The notes: generated from the sequence alone by a model not told the origin. DNA of 64,000 nucleotides from Mariniflexile fucanivorans (GCF_004341235.1 NZ_SLUP01000006.1:62001-126000), one strand, 5' to 3'; positions 1 through 9,604 are shown, counted from the stretch's first letter. Numbers and translations are program-made.

Positions 1-386
1 CACATATGAATATGGAAAATCTGTTCTTTTTTTCCGTCAATATTGTATCCCTTTCCAAAAGTCGAGTATTCTTCAATATTATCCCTTGCAGGCACTTTAA
101 AATGAGAATACCCCAATTCGGTGAATGTTGCGATTAAATTTTCATCAAACAACATGTCTTTTGGAATTTCAATCATCAAATCAATATATGGTTTAGACTT
201 TATGGTAGCGATTGAAGAACTTCCAAAATGTTCTACTCGCAAAATAATTTGTTTACCAACCTTTTTTATGATTCGTTCTTTTTCGGTTTCGTAAGCATGC
301 TTCCATTGGGGGTTATGGTCAACCAATTCAATAGGAAAAAGGGTGTTCCAATCTTCTTTGGTCAATTCGTATAAACTCTTTTTCAT
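1..386 (-). CDS. GrpB/UPF0157 family protein, 3' part cut by window edge
   Basis: I translated this by eye from the ATG at 384-386 (minus strand); it stays open to base 1, so the C-terminus lies outside the window. The N-terminal part has the pattern of the GrpB family (UPF0157), which has a nucleotidyltransferase-like fold: an ELVDHNPQW start, then VEHFGSSSIATIKSKPYID, where the family usually reads HxGSTxVxGLxAKPxID. About 128 residues are visible of a usual length near 170-180. The biochemical role of the family is unsettled. No operon partner is visible, and the next gene on this strand begins 335 bases upstream. Confidence 0.75.
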   Translation of the reverse strand, partial: MKKSLYELTKEDWNTLFPIELVDHNPQWKHAYETEKERIIKKVGKQIILRVEHFGSSSIATIKSKPYIDLMIEIPKDMLFDENLIATFTELGYSHFKVPARDNIEEYSTFGKGYNIDGKKEQIFHIHM

Positions 387-448
387 TCTATTCTAGTTTT
401 TTTTCAGTGAACAAAGTTCTGTAAATGGTAAAACGGATCGTGCAAAAA

Positions 449-721
449 TTATGCATAAAAAGTGAACCACATAATCCATATCGCATAAAAAATAAATGGA
501 CTAATTAAGGCATTGGCAAAAAACAATACCGAGGATGGTTTTTTAAGATAATACAATAAAAGTCCCAAAATCAGATTAATTCCAAATAATACAAGGGTAA
601 CTTGTAAAATATTAAGGCCAATGTCTGATGCGGGTTTCATTATGTAAAACCAAACTCCCATAAGTATGGTTTCGATTATTAAAATGCCAATTCCGTACTG
701 AACTATTTTTCTATGTTTCAT
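449..721 (-). CDS. Small hypothetical membrane protein
   Basis: A 90-residue protein that I do not recognise. Three hydrophobic stretches, at about residues 9-27, 36-58 and 66-88, suggest a three-span inner-membrane protein with a short basic N-terminus (MKHRK). No catalytic or binding motif is visible. It stands alone between the GrpB-like gene and the outer-membrane protein gene on the same strand, with gaps of about 60 bases on both sides. The frame is supported by the evenly hydrophobic composition and a clean ATG start. A function cannot be proposed from the sequence. Confidence 0.6.
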   Translation of the reverse strand: MKHRKIVQYGIGILIIETILMGVWFYIMKPASDIGLNILQVTLVLFGINLILGLLLYYLKKPSSVLFFANALISPFIFYAIWIMWFTFYA

Positions 722-787
722 AATGCTTAGTTTTCAACATATTTTTATACATAACTGTTGCCAACTTAAATATAAGAATATTTGATG

Positions 788-1783
788 TTACGTTTTTCTT
801 TTAGCAAAAGGATCAATAGACACACCAACTTGAAAATAACCAGTGACATCTTGTTTGTTTTTATAAATAAAATCTTGTGTAGGTTCTCCTTTTTCGGTTA
901 AACGATTACTGATAAAATTTTGAAGGCCTCCTTGAAAGGTTCCAATCAAATAATCGTTAATACGATGTTCGTAAGTAATTCCAGATTTTATTTCCAATTG
1001 GCTGTATTCAAAAACATCTCCAAATCCAGGACTTTCAACATTCACATAAAAACCTGTGCTTCCAAAAGAGCTTCCAATAGAAAACCGCCCATTTTCACCA
1101 ACCAGTCTGCGGAATAAAAGACGTTGCGGCATAATGAAATCCATTTCCCATTCAGAATTTTTAAATCTGTGACTGTACGTAAACGTAGGAAAAAATGGAA
1201 TTTGTGCCGTTGGGTCTATAAACACAATAGCCCCTAAGGTTATCATAGTGCGCTCTGTTCGTTTCATAATAAAGGACAGACCCACCAATCCTTTAATACG
1301 CTCAAAACCTTTGTCGTTTCCGTCAGCTATAAAAGAGGCGTTATAAATAACAGGTTTTTTAAATAAACTTGAAAAATAGGTTGAACTTAAAGCTGTTGAA
1401 AAATTGTGAAAATCGACGATGCCGTTTTGTTCAAAAACATTCGTGGCAGAGGTATTGGACAGATTATCAAATTCAAATTCGTTGAATTGATAATTCCCAG
1501 ATGCGGTTAAACTCCATTTTCGAGTTTTATAAATAGGAATATTGGCCGAAGCCATAAAGTTTCTCTGGGTTTTAATGTCTCCTTCCTGAAAAACTTCATC
1601 AAATAATTCTGAATTGAAATTTCTGTTTAAACTCTGTCCATATTCAAAATTTAAAATACGTGCTCTCGGAAATTTTTCCTTTATAATTATTGCAGTTTGT
1701 TTCTGTAAGGAATCTGGTGTTTGCTGTGAAAATCCAAATACTGAGGTTAGAAATAATACAATTAATATGGCTAGTTTAATCAT
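788..1783 (-). CDS. Predicted outer-membrane beta-barrel protein (DUF6268-like)
   Basis: A 331-residue protein with a cleavable signal peptide (about residues 1-20, ending FGFSQQ). The rest is rich in alternating polar and aromatic/hydrophobic stretches such as WSLTASGNYQFNEFEF and GRFSIGSSFGSTGFYV, typical of transmembrane beta-strands. The overall pattern resembles the DUF6268 outer-membrane family, but I could not check this. The start lies 10 bases after the end of the mechanosensitive channel reading frame, so it is probably the last gene of a three-gene operon with that channel and the 77-residue protein upstream. Its role is unknown; a passive envelope role is only an inference. Confidence 0.65.
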   Translation of the reverse strand: MIKLAILIVLFLTSVFGFSQQTPDSLQKQTAIIIKEKFPRARILNFEYGQSLNRNFNSELFDEVFQEGDIKTQRNFMASANIPIYKTRKWSLTASGNYQFNEFEFDNLSNTSATNVFEQNGIVDFHNFSTALSSTYFSSLFKKPVIYNASFIADGNDKGFERIKGLVGLSFIMKRTERTMITLGAIVFIDPTAQIPFFPTFTYSHRFKNSEWEMDFIMPQRLLFRRLVGENGRFSIGSSFGSTGFYVNVESPGFGDVFEYSQLEIKSGITYEHRINDYLIGTFQGGLQNFISNRLTEKGEPTQDFIYKNKQDVTGYFQVGVSIDPFAKRKT

Positions 1784-1793
1784 GAAATATAGG

Positions 1794-2911
1794 TTATAGG
1801 TTAGGTTGTAATTCGGTTTTTAGTTGCGCTAATTGGCTTTCTTTGAACACCATCGTTCTGTGAGGAAAAGGAATGGAAATACCTTCTTTATCAAAGCGTT
1901 TTTTAATGCTTTCGTATAAATCGCATTTCATAACAAAGGCCTGGTCAAAATTTAAGGCCCATGCCCAAGCTCTAAGTGTTACGGCACTATCGTCCAATCG
2001 TATCACACGTATGATTACTTTTTTTACATTGTTATATTTATCGAGTTCGCTACGGTGGTCAAGTAAGTTGGGGTGACTTTCACATTCTTCACGCATAATA
2101 TGCTTTGCAAGGTCAATATCGCTATCATACGAAATGCCAATCTCAATCCATTGGCAGCACATACGTTCGCCCAAATCGTAATTAATGACTTTTTCTTTAT
2201 TGATGACCGCATTTGGAATAACAATCATTTTATTTTCATAATTACAAAGATGGTATGTCTTAAAGTAATATCTGTAACCGTGCCAACCATGGTTTCATCT
2301 AGTTTTATAATGTTGCCAATTTTGAAAGGTTTAAAAGCAATAATGAAAATACCACCTACCAGATTTGCTAGTGCCTCTTGTGATGCCACACCAGCAATAA
2401 CCGCTAAAATCCCTGCTCCACCTAAGGCTGTTTGCGCAATGCCCCGCATGGAAGGAAAAGCTAATATGGCTAATATGCCACCAATAAAATAAATACCAAA
2501 AACCACCAAATAGTGTAAAAACTTATCACTGGTGAAATCTGTATCAGCAGCTTTCTTCTTTGCTATGGAACGTGAAAAATACACATTAGCAGAAGAGGCA
2601 AATACAATAGTAAAAATGGCTACAATACCTAAATACAAAATAAGGTAAAAGTTTTCGGTAGCAACTTTGTAGGATTCTTTATCAATGAAAATAAAACTGA
2701 TAGCAGCAATACCTAAAACTATCCACATCACTCTCAATATCCTTCTAATTAATAAAATGGTTGAAGGTTCTTCATTAGGGAATTTTGTTTTTACTTTTTT
2801 AATCAACCATCTGCATAAAAGGTTGGATAAAAAGATTAGGAGCAATACCATGGTAACCACTATTGTTGCGTATATAATTGCTTGTTTGTGGTCGTTAAAA
2901 AAATCTATCAT
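1794..2911 (-). pseudogene. Mechanosensitive ion channel (MscS family), frameshifted
   Basis: Two frames together make one MscS-type channel. The first 228 codons (2911 down to 2225) carry three membrane spans and the start of the beta domain: ALGGAGILAVIAGVASQEA is the pore-lining helix, and LVGGIFIIAFKPFKIGN is the usual continuation. It reads GTVTDITLRHTI and then runs out of frame to a stop. The family's next block, CNYENKMIVIPNAVINKE, is present one frame over and continues for 144 codons to 1794. Losing a single base near 2246-2249 (ATC-ATT-TGT read as ATC-TTT-GT) explains the break. The second frame has its own ATG overlapping the first stop as ATGA, but the conserved residues in front of that ATG argue for a frameshift. 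It could be a real mutation or a sequencing error. Confidence 0.85.
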
Positions 2912-3144
2912 TAGGCTAGGTTTACGATAATGTTATATTTTGGAAGTTGTTGATTATGAATGTTAATCTCATATTGGAGATATTCATGCAATTCTGGAAG
3001 TACATTAAAAATAACAGAATCGTTTAGGTCTTCAATAAATGTTTCTATAAAAAATACCATGCGTTCAAAATCCATTTCTGAAAAAGATTGTTGGACGCTT
3101 ACTTCAAGCTTTGATGTTTTTCGGTTAGATTTATAATAGAACAT
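2911..3144 (-). CDS. Small hypothetical protein upstream of the MscS gene
   Basis: A 77-residue soluble protein that I do not recognise. It has a basic N-terminus, no signal peptide or membrane span, and an amphipathic middle part (FERMVFFIETFIEDLND) that could be helical. Its stop overlaps the start of the mechanosensitive channel by one base (TAATG), which indicates translational coupling, so it is best read as the first gene of that operon. A possible promoter box, TAGGTTTG, lies on this strand at 3169-3176, but no good -33 element was found in front of it. The function is unknown. Confidence 0.55.
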   Translation of the reverse strand: MFYYKSNRKTSKLEVSVQQSFSEMDFERMVFFIETFIEDLNDSVIFNVLPELHEYLQYEINIHNQQLPKYNIIVNLA

Positions 3145-3234
3145 ATCTGTTGTTTTTAATTAAATCCCCAAACCTAAAAGCGTGTTATTAATTGCGAGTT
3201 AGTCAAATTTTGCTTTTAGGCTGGGAATTATATA

Positions 3235-6200
3235 CTAATGTGTCATTTTAATATCGATGGTTCCAATATTTTTGGCTTCTAATTTGGCATCTTTCTTTTT
3301 AATGTCGCCTTTCCATATATCAATAACCACATACATTACAGGAACAATAATCACTGTGAATATCAACGAACTTGTTAATCCACCAATCAATACCAGGGCT
3401 AATCCATTTTTCCATTCGGCACCAGCACCAGAGGCAAATGCAATAGGAATCATGGCGATTACCATGGCTAAAGTTGTCATTAAAATGGGACGTAAACGGG
3501 TTAATCCAGCTTTTTCGATAGCAACTAAAGTGTTGTCTCCTTCGGTCTTAAACTGGTTTGCGGCATCAACAATCAGAATCGCATTCTTTATTACTAACCC
3601 CACAAGCATAATCAATCCTAAAAAAGTAAATACGCCTAAACTTTCTTGAAATAATGCCAGTATTAAAAAGGCTCCAATTAATGCTGTAGGTACCGAAAAC
3701 ATAACTACTAGGGGATAGGCATACGATTCATAAAGTGCCACCATAATTAAATACACCAAAATAATGGACATTAATAAAGCCAATCCTAAACTTGCAAAAG
3801 CTTCAGTCTGACTTTCTAAATCTCCGCCCATTTCAAATTCTACACCATCAGGAAAGGTCATGCCTTCAATGGCCGTTTGCACGTTTGTTGACACATCGCC
3901 AACAGGCAATCCGGCTACTTGTGCACCAACACTTAAAGACGAACGTTTGTTGTCTCGTTCTAATCGTGTTGGTCCTGTAGATTGGGCAACATCTGCAAAT
4001 TGTTGTAATTCAATCAATTCGCCAATGGTGTTTAGAAAGGTTATTTTTTTGATATCCTCAATATTTCTACGGTCAAACTGATCTAATTTCACATTAATAT
4101 CATATTCATTTTCACCATCACGGAATTTGTATTGCGTATTTCCCGCAAAGGCATTTTGCATGGTATTCCCAACATCGCTCATGGTTAAATTAAGGATTGC
4201 CATTTTATCTCTATCCACGGTAATGGCAACTTCAGGATTACCACCACTTACAGAAAGCTCCACATTTCGAGCGCCAGGAACCGATTCAACGGTTGCTTTT
4301 ACTTCATCTGCAACCTTTAAAAGTTCGTCAATACTATTTCCTGTTAATACCACTTGAATGGGGCCAGCAGTACTACCACCAACCATTCCCACAGCCGCAG
4401 TTTTAAATTTGACTCCAGAAATTGTTTTGGTTAATTTTGTTTTAATAGCGCGCGAGAATTCTTCCGAAGAAATAGTACGTTTATCTGGACTAATCATTTT
4501 TGCATTAATCTGTGCAAGATTAGATGAATTTCCACTACCTCCAGTTCCTGTTCCAACTGTAGTAAAAACGGAGCTTACAATGGCGTCACTCAATAATATA
4601 TCTTCAACTTTTAAAGCCGCCAGATTCGTTTCTTCAATGGTAGATTCTTTGGGTAATTCCAATTCTACCAAAAATTCACCATTATCACCATTTTTAACAA
4701 ACTCGCTTCCTATAAAGCCAAAGACCATTAAAGATAAAGACCCAATTACCAAAGCAAGTAATGAAAATGCGGTAACACGTTTCCGAACGAGTGTCCATTT
4801 TAAAACATCTCTATAAAATTTATTAACCCCTTGCAAAAAATTCTCAAAAGCAATTAAAGGTGTGTTCAATATGTTTTTCTTCTCCAGATTGATAACTTTT
4901 GAAAAACGTGATGCCAATAAAGGTGTTAATGTAAATGAAACGGCTAATGAAATAGCTGTTGCAAACGCAACTACTACCGCAAATTGTTTCAATAAATCGG
5001 CAATTAAACCGGTTACAAACGTAATAGGAAGGAATACGGCAATAAGTACCAGGGTAATGGACATGACCGAAAGCCCTATTTTTTTCCAACTCTCTATGGC
5101 GGCTTCCATTCTGGTTTTGCCTTTTTCCATTTCGGCGTGAATACTTTCCAGAACCACAATACTGTCATCCACCAAAATACCAACTACTAACGATAATCCT
5201 AAGAGGGTCATCAAATTTAAAGTATAGCCTAATTGACTCATTGCGATGAATGTAGCTACAATAGATACAGGAATGGATACCATAACAATGATAGAATCTC
5301 TCCAACTCTTTAAAAAGAATAGCATTATGATGGCCACTAAACCAACCGCAAGCATCAAATCGAAAATTACGGCATCAGCGGCTTCCAAAGTAAAAACGGA
5401 GCTATCTTGTGCAACGGCAATCTTTAAATCATCAGCGGTGTGCTCCGACTCAATTTTTTTAATTTCCTTAATGATATCTTCTGCAACTTGTACGGTGTTT
5501 CCATCAGATTGTTTTGAAATGGTTAAACCGATGGAGCTAATGCCATCAATTCTGGAAATGGTGGTTACATCTTTTGTGGTATCATATACTTCTGCAATTT
5601 CTTCAATCTTAACATTGCCGCCATTTTGCGCTGTTTTAATGCTCAACCCTTTAATATCTTCAATGGAATTGAACTTACCTGAAAGTCTAACGGTTACTTG
5701 TTGGTCGTTATCTTTAATATTTCCTGTTGGAAAATCAAGATTTGCAGACGCGATGGCTTGGGTTACTTGTAGGATGCTTAATCCGTAGGCCTTTAATTTA
5801 TCTCGGTCAACATTGATGCGTATTTCGCGTTCATTTCCTCCAATAACTTCAACTCTTGCAACACCTTCAATACGCGATAAGGTTTCTTTTATGTCGTTGT
5901 CAACCAAGTCGTTAAAAGCAATGGCATCCATTTTGGAAGATACTCCCAAACGCATAATTGGCATGTCATCAAACGAAAATTTATCTACACTAGGTTGGAT
6001 TACCTGCTCTGGCAATTGGCCTATAATATTGTTAACTTTCCTTTGTGCATCTTGTAAAGCCTTATCTACATCGGCATTATATGTTAATTCCACAGAAACA
6101 ATAGAAATACCTTCTTGAGAAATGGATTTGATACTTTTTACACCTTCTAAAGCGCTAACTGCGTCTTCAATATTGGTAGTCACCGAATTTTCAACTTCTG

Positions 6201-6369
6201 ATGGTGATGCACCCGGATATGTTGTGCTTATTGACAGCATGGGCGAAGTGATTTTCGGCAACAATTCGTAGCCTAAACCGGTATAACTTATAATCCCTAA
6301 AAGCGCGATTATGGTAAAGACAACAACAGCTAGTGTGGGTCTTTTTACTGATAATTCTGTAATGGTCAT
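3235..6369 (-). CDS. RND efflux pump, inner-membrane permease (AcrB/HAE1 type)
   Basis: This is the 1044-residue proton-driven pump of a tripartite efflux system, the usual length of the family. It starts with TITELSVKRPTLAVVVFTII (first membrane span). The paired aspartates of span 4 are present in GILVDDSIVVLESI, and the partner lysine of the proton relay is in GLVIKNAILIVDAA. The two large periplasmic loops have the family repeats (YPGASPSEVE, GGNEREIRI). It is the last gene of the operon, with 4 bases between the adaptor stop and its start. Whether it exports drugs, metals or other compounds cannot be read from the sequence; the VDD pattern favours the hydrophobic/amphiphilic HAE1 branch over metal pumps. 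Confidence 0.95.
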   Translation of the reverse strand: MTITELSVKRPTLAVVVFTIIALLGIISYTGLGYELLPKITSPMLSISTTYPGASPSEVENSVTTNIEDAVSALEGVKSIKSISQEGISIVSVELTYNADVDKALQDAQRKVNNIIGQLPEQVIQPSVDKFSFDDMPIMRLGVSSKMDAIAFNDLVDNDIKETLSRIEGVARVEVIGGNEREIRINVDRDKLKAYGLSILQVTQAIASANLDFPTGNIKDNDQQVTVRLSGKFNSIEDIKGLSIKTAQNGGNVKIEEIAEVYDTTKDVTTISRIDGISSIGLTISKQSDGNTVQVAEDIIKEIKKIESEHTADDLKIAVAQDSSVFTLEAADAVIFDLMLAVGLVAIIMLFFLKSWRDSIIVMVSIPVSIVATFIAMSQLGYTLNLMTLLGLSLVVGILVDDSIVVLESIHAEMEKGKTRMEAAIESWKKIGLSVMSITLVLIAVFLPITFVTGLIADLLKQFAVVVAFATAISLAVSFTLTPLLASRFSKVINLEKKNILNTPLIAFENFLQGVNKFYRDVLKWTLVRKRVTAFSLLALVIGSLSLMVFGFIGSEFVKNGDNGEFLVELELPKESTIEETNLAALKVEDILLSDAIVSSVFTTVGTGTGGSGNSSNLAQINAKMISPDKRTISSEEFSRAIKTKLTKTISGVKFKTAAVGMVGGSTAGPIQVVLTGNSIDELLKVADEVKATVESVPGARNVELSVSGGNPEVAITVDRDKMAILNLTMSDVGNTMQNAFAGNTQYKFRDGENEYDINVKLDQFDRRNIEDIKKITFLNTIGELIELQQFADVAQSTGPTRLERDNKRSSLSVGAQVAGLPVGDVSTNVQTAIEGMTFPDGVEFEMGGDLESQTEAFASLGLALLMSIILVYLIMVALYESYAYPLVVMFSVPTALIGAFLILALFQESLGVFTFLGLIMLVGLVIKNAILIVDAANQFKTEGDNTLVAIEKAGLTRLRPILMTTLAMVIAMIPIAFASGAGAEWKNGLALVLIGGLTSSLIFTVIIVPVMYVVIDIWKGDIKKKDAKLEAKNIGTIDIKMTH

Positions 6370-6373
6370 GCGC

Positions 6374-7438
6374 TTATTGGTTTGTTATTTTTACTAATGT
6401 ATTATCGGTTAAATTGATGATGCCTTTGGTAACCACCTGTTCTCCTTTTGATAAACCGGCAAGAATAACCACATCGCCATCAATGACGGCACCCGTTTCA
6501 ATTTTCTTTAATTTGGCTTTATTATTTTCAATAACGTAAACCGAAGGACTTTGAAGACTGCCTACAATAGCTTCTCGCGGAATTATGGTTGCTTCAATTT
6601 CATTGGCTTTTAGCCCGTCAAAATTTACCTCTGCAAAGAGTCCTGCTCTTAATTGATGGTCGGTAGTATTTTCAACTTCTATGGTAACTTTAAATTTTCT
6701 GGAAACATCTGCTTTTACACTAATATTGCTCACTTTCCCCTGAAAGGTTTTAAGGGGATAAACATCGGTTTTAATAGCAACCACTTGGCCTTCTTTTATT
6801 TTTGAAAGATTATCTTCGGCTACGTTTACTATAATTTTAAGTCTATCAACTTGTACAATTTCTGCGATGTTATTTCCTGGCATCACAAAGCTGGTTTCTT
6901 CTACCATTAAATCATTAACAATGCCGTTAATAGGAGATTTTATAACCGTAAAACTTAATTGTTGATTGATTTGCGCAATATTGGCACGTGCATTTTCTTG
7001 TTGAATCCGTGCATCTTCCAAAGCACTCTGGCTTACGGCACCTACTTTTTCCAAACGTTCGTAACGTTCTACGTCTTTTTCGGCTTTTGCAAAAGCAGAT
7101 TGTGCACTGGATAATTGAGAATTTAATGACACGGCATCTACTTTGGCGATAACTTGTCCTTTTTTTATTTGCTGGCCTTCTTCAACTCTTAAATATTCAA
7201 TACTCCCTTGAGATTCTGCAACCAAGGTTACTTCTTCCCAACCTTTAAATTCACCTGTTGCCATTAAACCTTTAGATATTTTTTTAGAACCTACTTGGGC
7301 AGTTTGAACAGGAATGGCATAAGCTTCTTCAACCATTTGAGCTTTTTCGGTCATTTCTTTTTTATTGGCATACAAGGTATAAGCGATGGCTAAAACAATG
7401 ATTACTGCTATAATGGCTATGATGTTTTTGGTTTTCAT
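6374..7438 (-). CDS. RND efflux periplasmic adaptor (membrane fusion protein)
   Basis: A 354-residue adaptor that joins the inner-membrane pump to the outer-membrane channel. It has an N-terminal membrane anchor (about residues 5-24). Next comes a split biotinyl-lipoyl domain: the first half is around EGQQIKKGQVIAKVDAVSL, the second around FTVIKSPINGIVNDLMVEE. A helical hairpin lies between them (SAQSAFAKAEKDVERYERL), and beta-barrel and membrane-proximal domains follow (LRAGLFAEVNF, then IPREAIVG). There is no lipobox cysteine, so it is anchored by the N-terminal helix rather than by lipid. It lies between the TolC gene (22-base gap) and the pump (4-base gap) on the same strand and is surely in one transcript with them. 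Confidence 0.94.
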   Translation of the reverse strand: MKTKNIIAIIAVIIVLAIAYTLYANKKEMTEKAQMVEEAYAIPVQTAQVGSKKISKGLMATGEFKGWEEVTLVAESQGSIEYLRVEEGQQIKKGQVIAKVDAVSLNSQLSSAQSAFAKAEKDVERYERLEKVGAVSQSALEDARIQQENARANIAQINQQLSFTVIKSPINGIVNDLMVEETSFVMPGNNIAEIVQVDRLKIIVNVAEDNLSKIKEGQVVAIKTDVYPLKTFQGKVSNISVKADVSRKFKVTIEVENTTDHQLRAGLFAEVNFDGLKANEIEATIIPREAIVGSLQSPSVYVIENNKAKLKKIETGAVIDGDVVILAGLSKGEQVVTKGIINLTDNTLVKITNQ

Positions 7439-7460
7439 TTCTATTTGGTATGGTATTTAA

Positions 7461-8798
7461 TTAATTTTTTGAGATAAGTTGAGCCAATTGACCACTTGTT
7501 TTAAGTATTCTTAAGGTGGCAATTTTAGATTGTAATAAAGCATTTAGATAATTGGATTGTGCTTGGCGTAATGCAAATTCTGAATCCAATAGCTCTGTTA
7601 AATCGGCAACACCTTCCTTGTATGATGTATTAATGCCGGTGTAATTTTCATAAGCCAATTGCATGTTTTCATTTTGGCTTGTAATTTGGCTTTGGCTTAA
7701 TAGCATTTGCTGTAAAGCATCCTGATAATCTTTTTCAATAGATGTTTTTAGCATTTTTTGGTCTTCTTCAAGCTTAAGCGTTTCCAGCTGTTTTTGTTGT
7801 ATGCGTTTTCGTCTGGCACCTCCGTCAAACACGTTTAAGGTTGCCGAAAGCCCGTAAGTTCCGTTCCATTGATCCGTATATGGTGGTGTGTCAAACGTAA
7901 ATTCGTTAGTGTTTCCTTGATAATTGTAATTGAAAAATGCACTTATTTTAGGTAAATAATTGGCGCGTTCCACTTTTTGGTCGAGGATTGATAAATCCAC
8001 TTGTTTTTCTAATTGTTGATACTGAATATTTGAATGGAGATCCAAATTGTTTTGCAACGGAAAAGCCTCGTTATCTTCTAGTTTTTCGGTGAGATTAACC
8101 TCAGCATCCATAGGAATGTACAAGTACAGTTTAAAAAGCCTTTTTTGCTCGTCCATTTGATATTGGGCATCCTCAATTTGGGTGCGCAAATTACTTCTAT
8201 TAACCTTTAACTGGTTAAGATCCAGTTTCTTGATAATGCCCTCTTTGTATTTTAAATCGGAAAGGTTAATTAAACTGTTGGTACGGTTAAAATTTTCTTC
8301 CAAGAGTTGCACCTGTTTTTCGGTTACTTGTATTTGAATATAAACCTGAACCACGTTAATAATCAAATCTTCGGTAGTTTGAAGTGTAGCAAGTGCCTGA
8401 ATTTCATTTAAGGCCTTTGCCGCTTTTATAGAGTTAAACAATTGAAAATTTAAAAGCTGTTGTTCAGCTCGAACGCCTCCTGTGAAGGCATAACGGTTTC
8501 CAAAGGCTACACCCACGGTGGTTCCTGGTTCACCTCCAACTATTTCGGCAGGTAATTGTTGTTCTGCAAGCGAAAAGTTATCGGTAAATCCGCCGGTTGC
8601 AGAAATTTGTGGGAATGCCGCCGCTTTAACTTCAGCAATTTGAGCAGCAATAATATCTTGGTCAATCTTTGATTTTGATAAAGTTATATTGTGGTCTACG
8701 GCATACGTCACCGCTTCTTCAACATTAAAATTGAAGGTTTGGGAACCCATTGTATAAGTTGTTATATAAAAAATAATAGTTATTAGTATTGATTTCAT
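7461..8798 (-). CDS. TolC-family outer-membrane efflux channel
   Basis: A 445-residue outer-membrane factor. It has a signal peptide (about residues 1-19) and two repeated halves with long alpha-helical coiled regions. The first runs from FNFNVEEAVTYAVDHNITLS. The second ends with the family's usual pattern: YKEGVADLTELLDSEFALRQ, then NYLNALLQSKIATLRILK. The length matches the family. It is transcribed with the adaptor and pump downstream. A 66-base gap separates it from the regulator gene upstream, and the palindrome AACTAATTTAGTT lies in that gap. It should form the exit duct of the RND system encoded here. Confidence 0.93.
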   Translation of the reverse strand: MKSILITIIFYITTYTMGSQTFNFNVEEAVTYAVDHNITLSKSKIDQDIIAAQIAEVKAAAFPQISATGGFTDNFSLAEQQLPAEIVGGEPGTTVGVAFGNRYAFTGGVRAEQQLLNFQLFNSIKAAKALNEIQALATLQTTEDLIINVVQVYIQIQVTEKQVQLLEENFNRTNSLINLSDLKYKEGIIKKLDLNQLKVNRSNLRTQIEDAQYQMDEQKRLFKLYLYIPMDAEVNLTEKLEDNEAFPLQNNLDLHSNIQYQQLEKQVDLSILDQKVERANYLPKISAFFNYNYQGNTNEFTFDTPPYTDQWNGTYGLSATLNVFDGGARRKRIQQKQLETLKLEEDQKMLKTSIEKDYQDALQQMLLSQSQITSQNENMQLAYENYTGINTSYKEGVADLTELLDSEFALRQAQSNYLNALLQSKIATLRILKTSGQLAQLISKN

Positions 8799-8840
8799 TT
8801 TTTTTAGTTATAGTAAGTATAGTTTGTTCTGTATAAAAAG

Positions 8841-8853
8841 AACTAATTTAGTT
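8841..8853. promoter_or_regulatory. Candidate operator, 13-bp palindrome between regulator and tolC
   Basis: AACTAATTTAGTT is a perfect palindrome around a central base, 43-55 bases upstream of the tolC start. The nine bases AGAACTAAT that include its left arm recur, in the opposite orientation, in front of the regulator gene at 9352-9360. The sharing of the half-site is seen directly; binding by the GbsR/MarR protein is inference. Confidence 0.4.
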
Positions 8854-8864
8854 AAAAAAATAGC

Positions 8865-9326
8865 TTAGCGTTTTTCCCAACGATCAATAATGGCGATGCT
8901 TTCTTTAATATAGTAGTCCATGAAATTTGCCAGTTCTTCCAGTTGTTTGTTAAATTGAACCGTATCGGTAGTTCTATTTTCAAGTATTTCTCTAATCATA
9001 TTGGTGTAGCCATCCAACCCTAAAATACTTTTTCGAAAGGAAGCTTTCCATTGGTTTAGTCTGGAATAAAAATATCTTTTTCTATCACCAGGTTTTGTTT
9101 TGTAACCAATCCTATCAAGAGTCAATAAATAATTAATAGCATTACTAGTAGCACTTTTGCTAAGTTGTAGTGCTTCGCGAATTTCATCAAAAGTCAATTC
9201 AGGAGAATCGGAAATTGTTAAAAGTGCATTAACACGAGCAGGTGCAGGTGCAATTCCCATTTGCTCCTCAATAACCCCGAACTTTTCAACAAGTTCTCTT
9301 TGCTTTTCTGTGATTGAATTTTCCAT
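8865..9326 (-). CDS. GbsR/MarR-family transcriptional regulator of the efflux operon
   Basis: A 153-residue winged-helix regulator. The helix-turn-helix is in LTFDEIREALQLSKSATSNA (about residues 44-63), followed by the wing with KPGDRKRYF, as in GbsR-type MarR proteins. The C-terminal half is helical and should make the dimer. It is the first gene of the operon regulator-tolC-adaptor-pump, which suggests it controls the pump and itself. The start is supported by a TATATTTG promoter box only 9 bases upstream, which implies a very short or absent leader. A repressor relieved by pump substrates is the usual arrangement for such a setup; this is inferred. Confidence 0.88.
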   Translation of the reverse strand: MENSITEKQRELVEKFGVIEEQMGIAPAPARVNALLTISDSPELTFDEIREALQLSKSATSNAINYLLTLDRIGYKTKPGDRKRYFYSRLNQWKASFRKSILGLDGYTNMIREILENRTTDTVQFNKQLEELANFMDYYIKESIAIIDRWEKR

Positions 9327-9334
9327 ATCGGGTA

Positions 9335-9342
9335 CAAATATA
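9335..9342 (-). promoter_or_regulatory. Bacteroidota -7 promoter box of the RND operon
   Basis: TATATTTG on the minus strand fits the TAnnTTTG consensus of Bacteroidota sigma factors. It ends 9 bases before the regulator ATG, so the message would start almost at the start codon. Two copies of the element TTAGTT (9344-9349 and 9353-9358 on the plus strand) adjoin it, where a repressor could block polymerase. Confidence 0.6.
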
Positions 9343-9604
9343 GTTAGTTTTATTAGTTCTGCGATAAGAGAACCAAAATATTAAGATAATTTTAACGTTA
9401 TAAAATTGAATATTATGGTAATATACTTGAAAAAATTAGTTTATCATAAATGTTTGATTGTATTTAAATGCTTGTAATTATAAAAATGTCTGTTAAAGTC
9501 ATTTCTATATTAGTCCTAAAAAAGAACACATATAAACGATTATATATAATATGTTTTGATTTAGAAATGAGGCGCTTACTAATGATTAAAGGGCTTTTTA
9601 GGAT

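Noticed and set aside
1794-2911. Reading the MscS region as two coupled genes with an ATGA overlap
   Set aside because: The residues in front of the second ATG (CNYENK) continue the family pattern, which only makes sense if both halves were one frame.
3257-5788. Several long plus-strand frames opposite the RND pump
   Set aside because: They are antisense shadows of a well-supported gene; their composition follows the codon pattern of the other strand.
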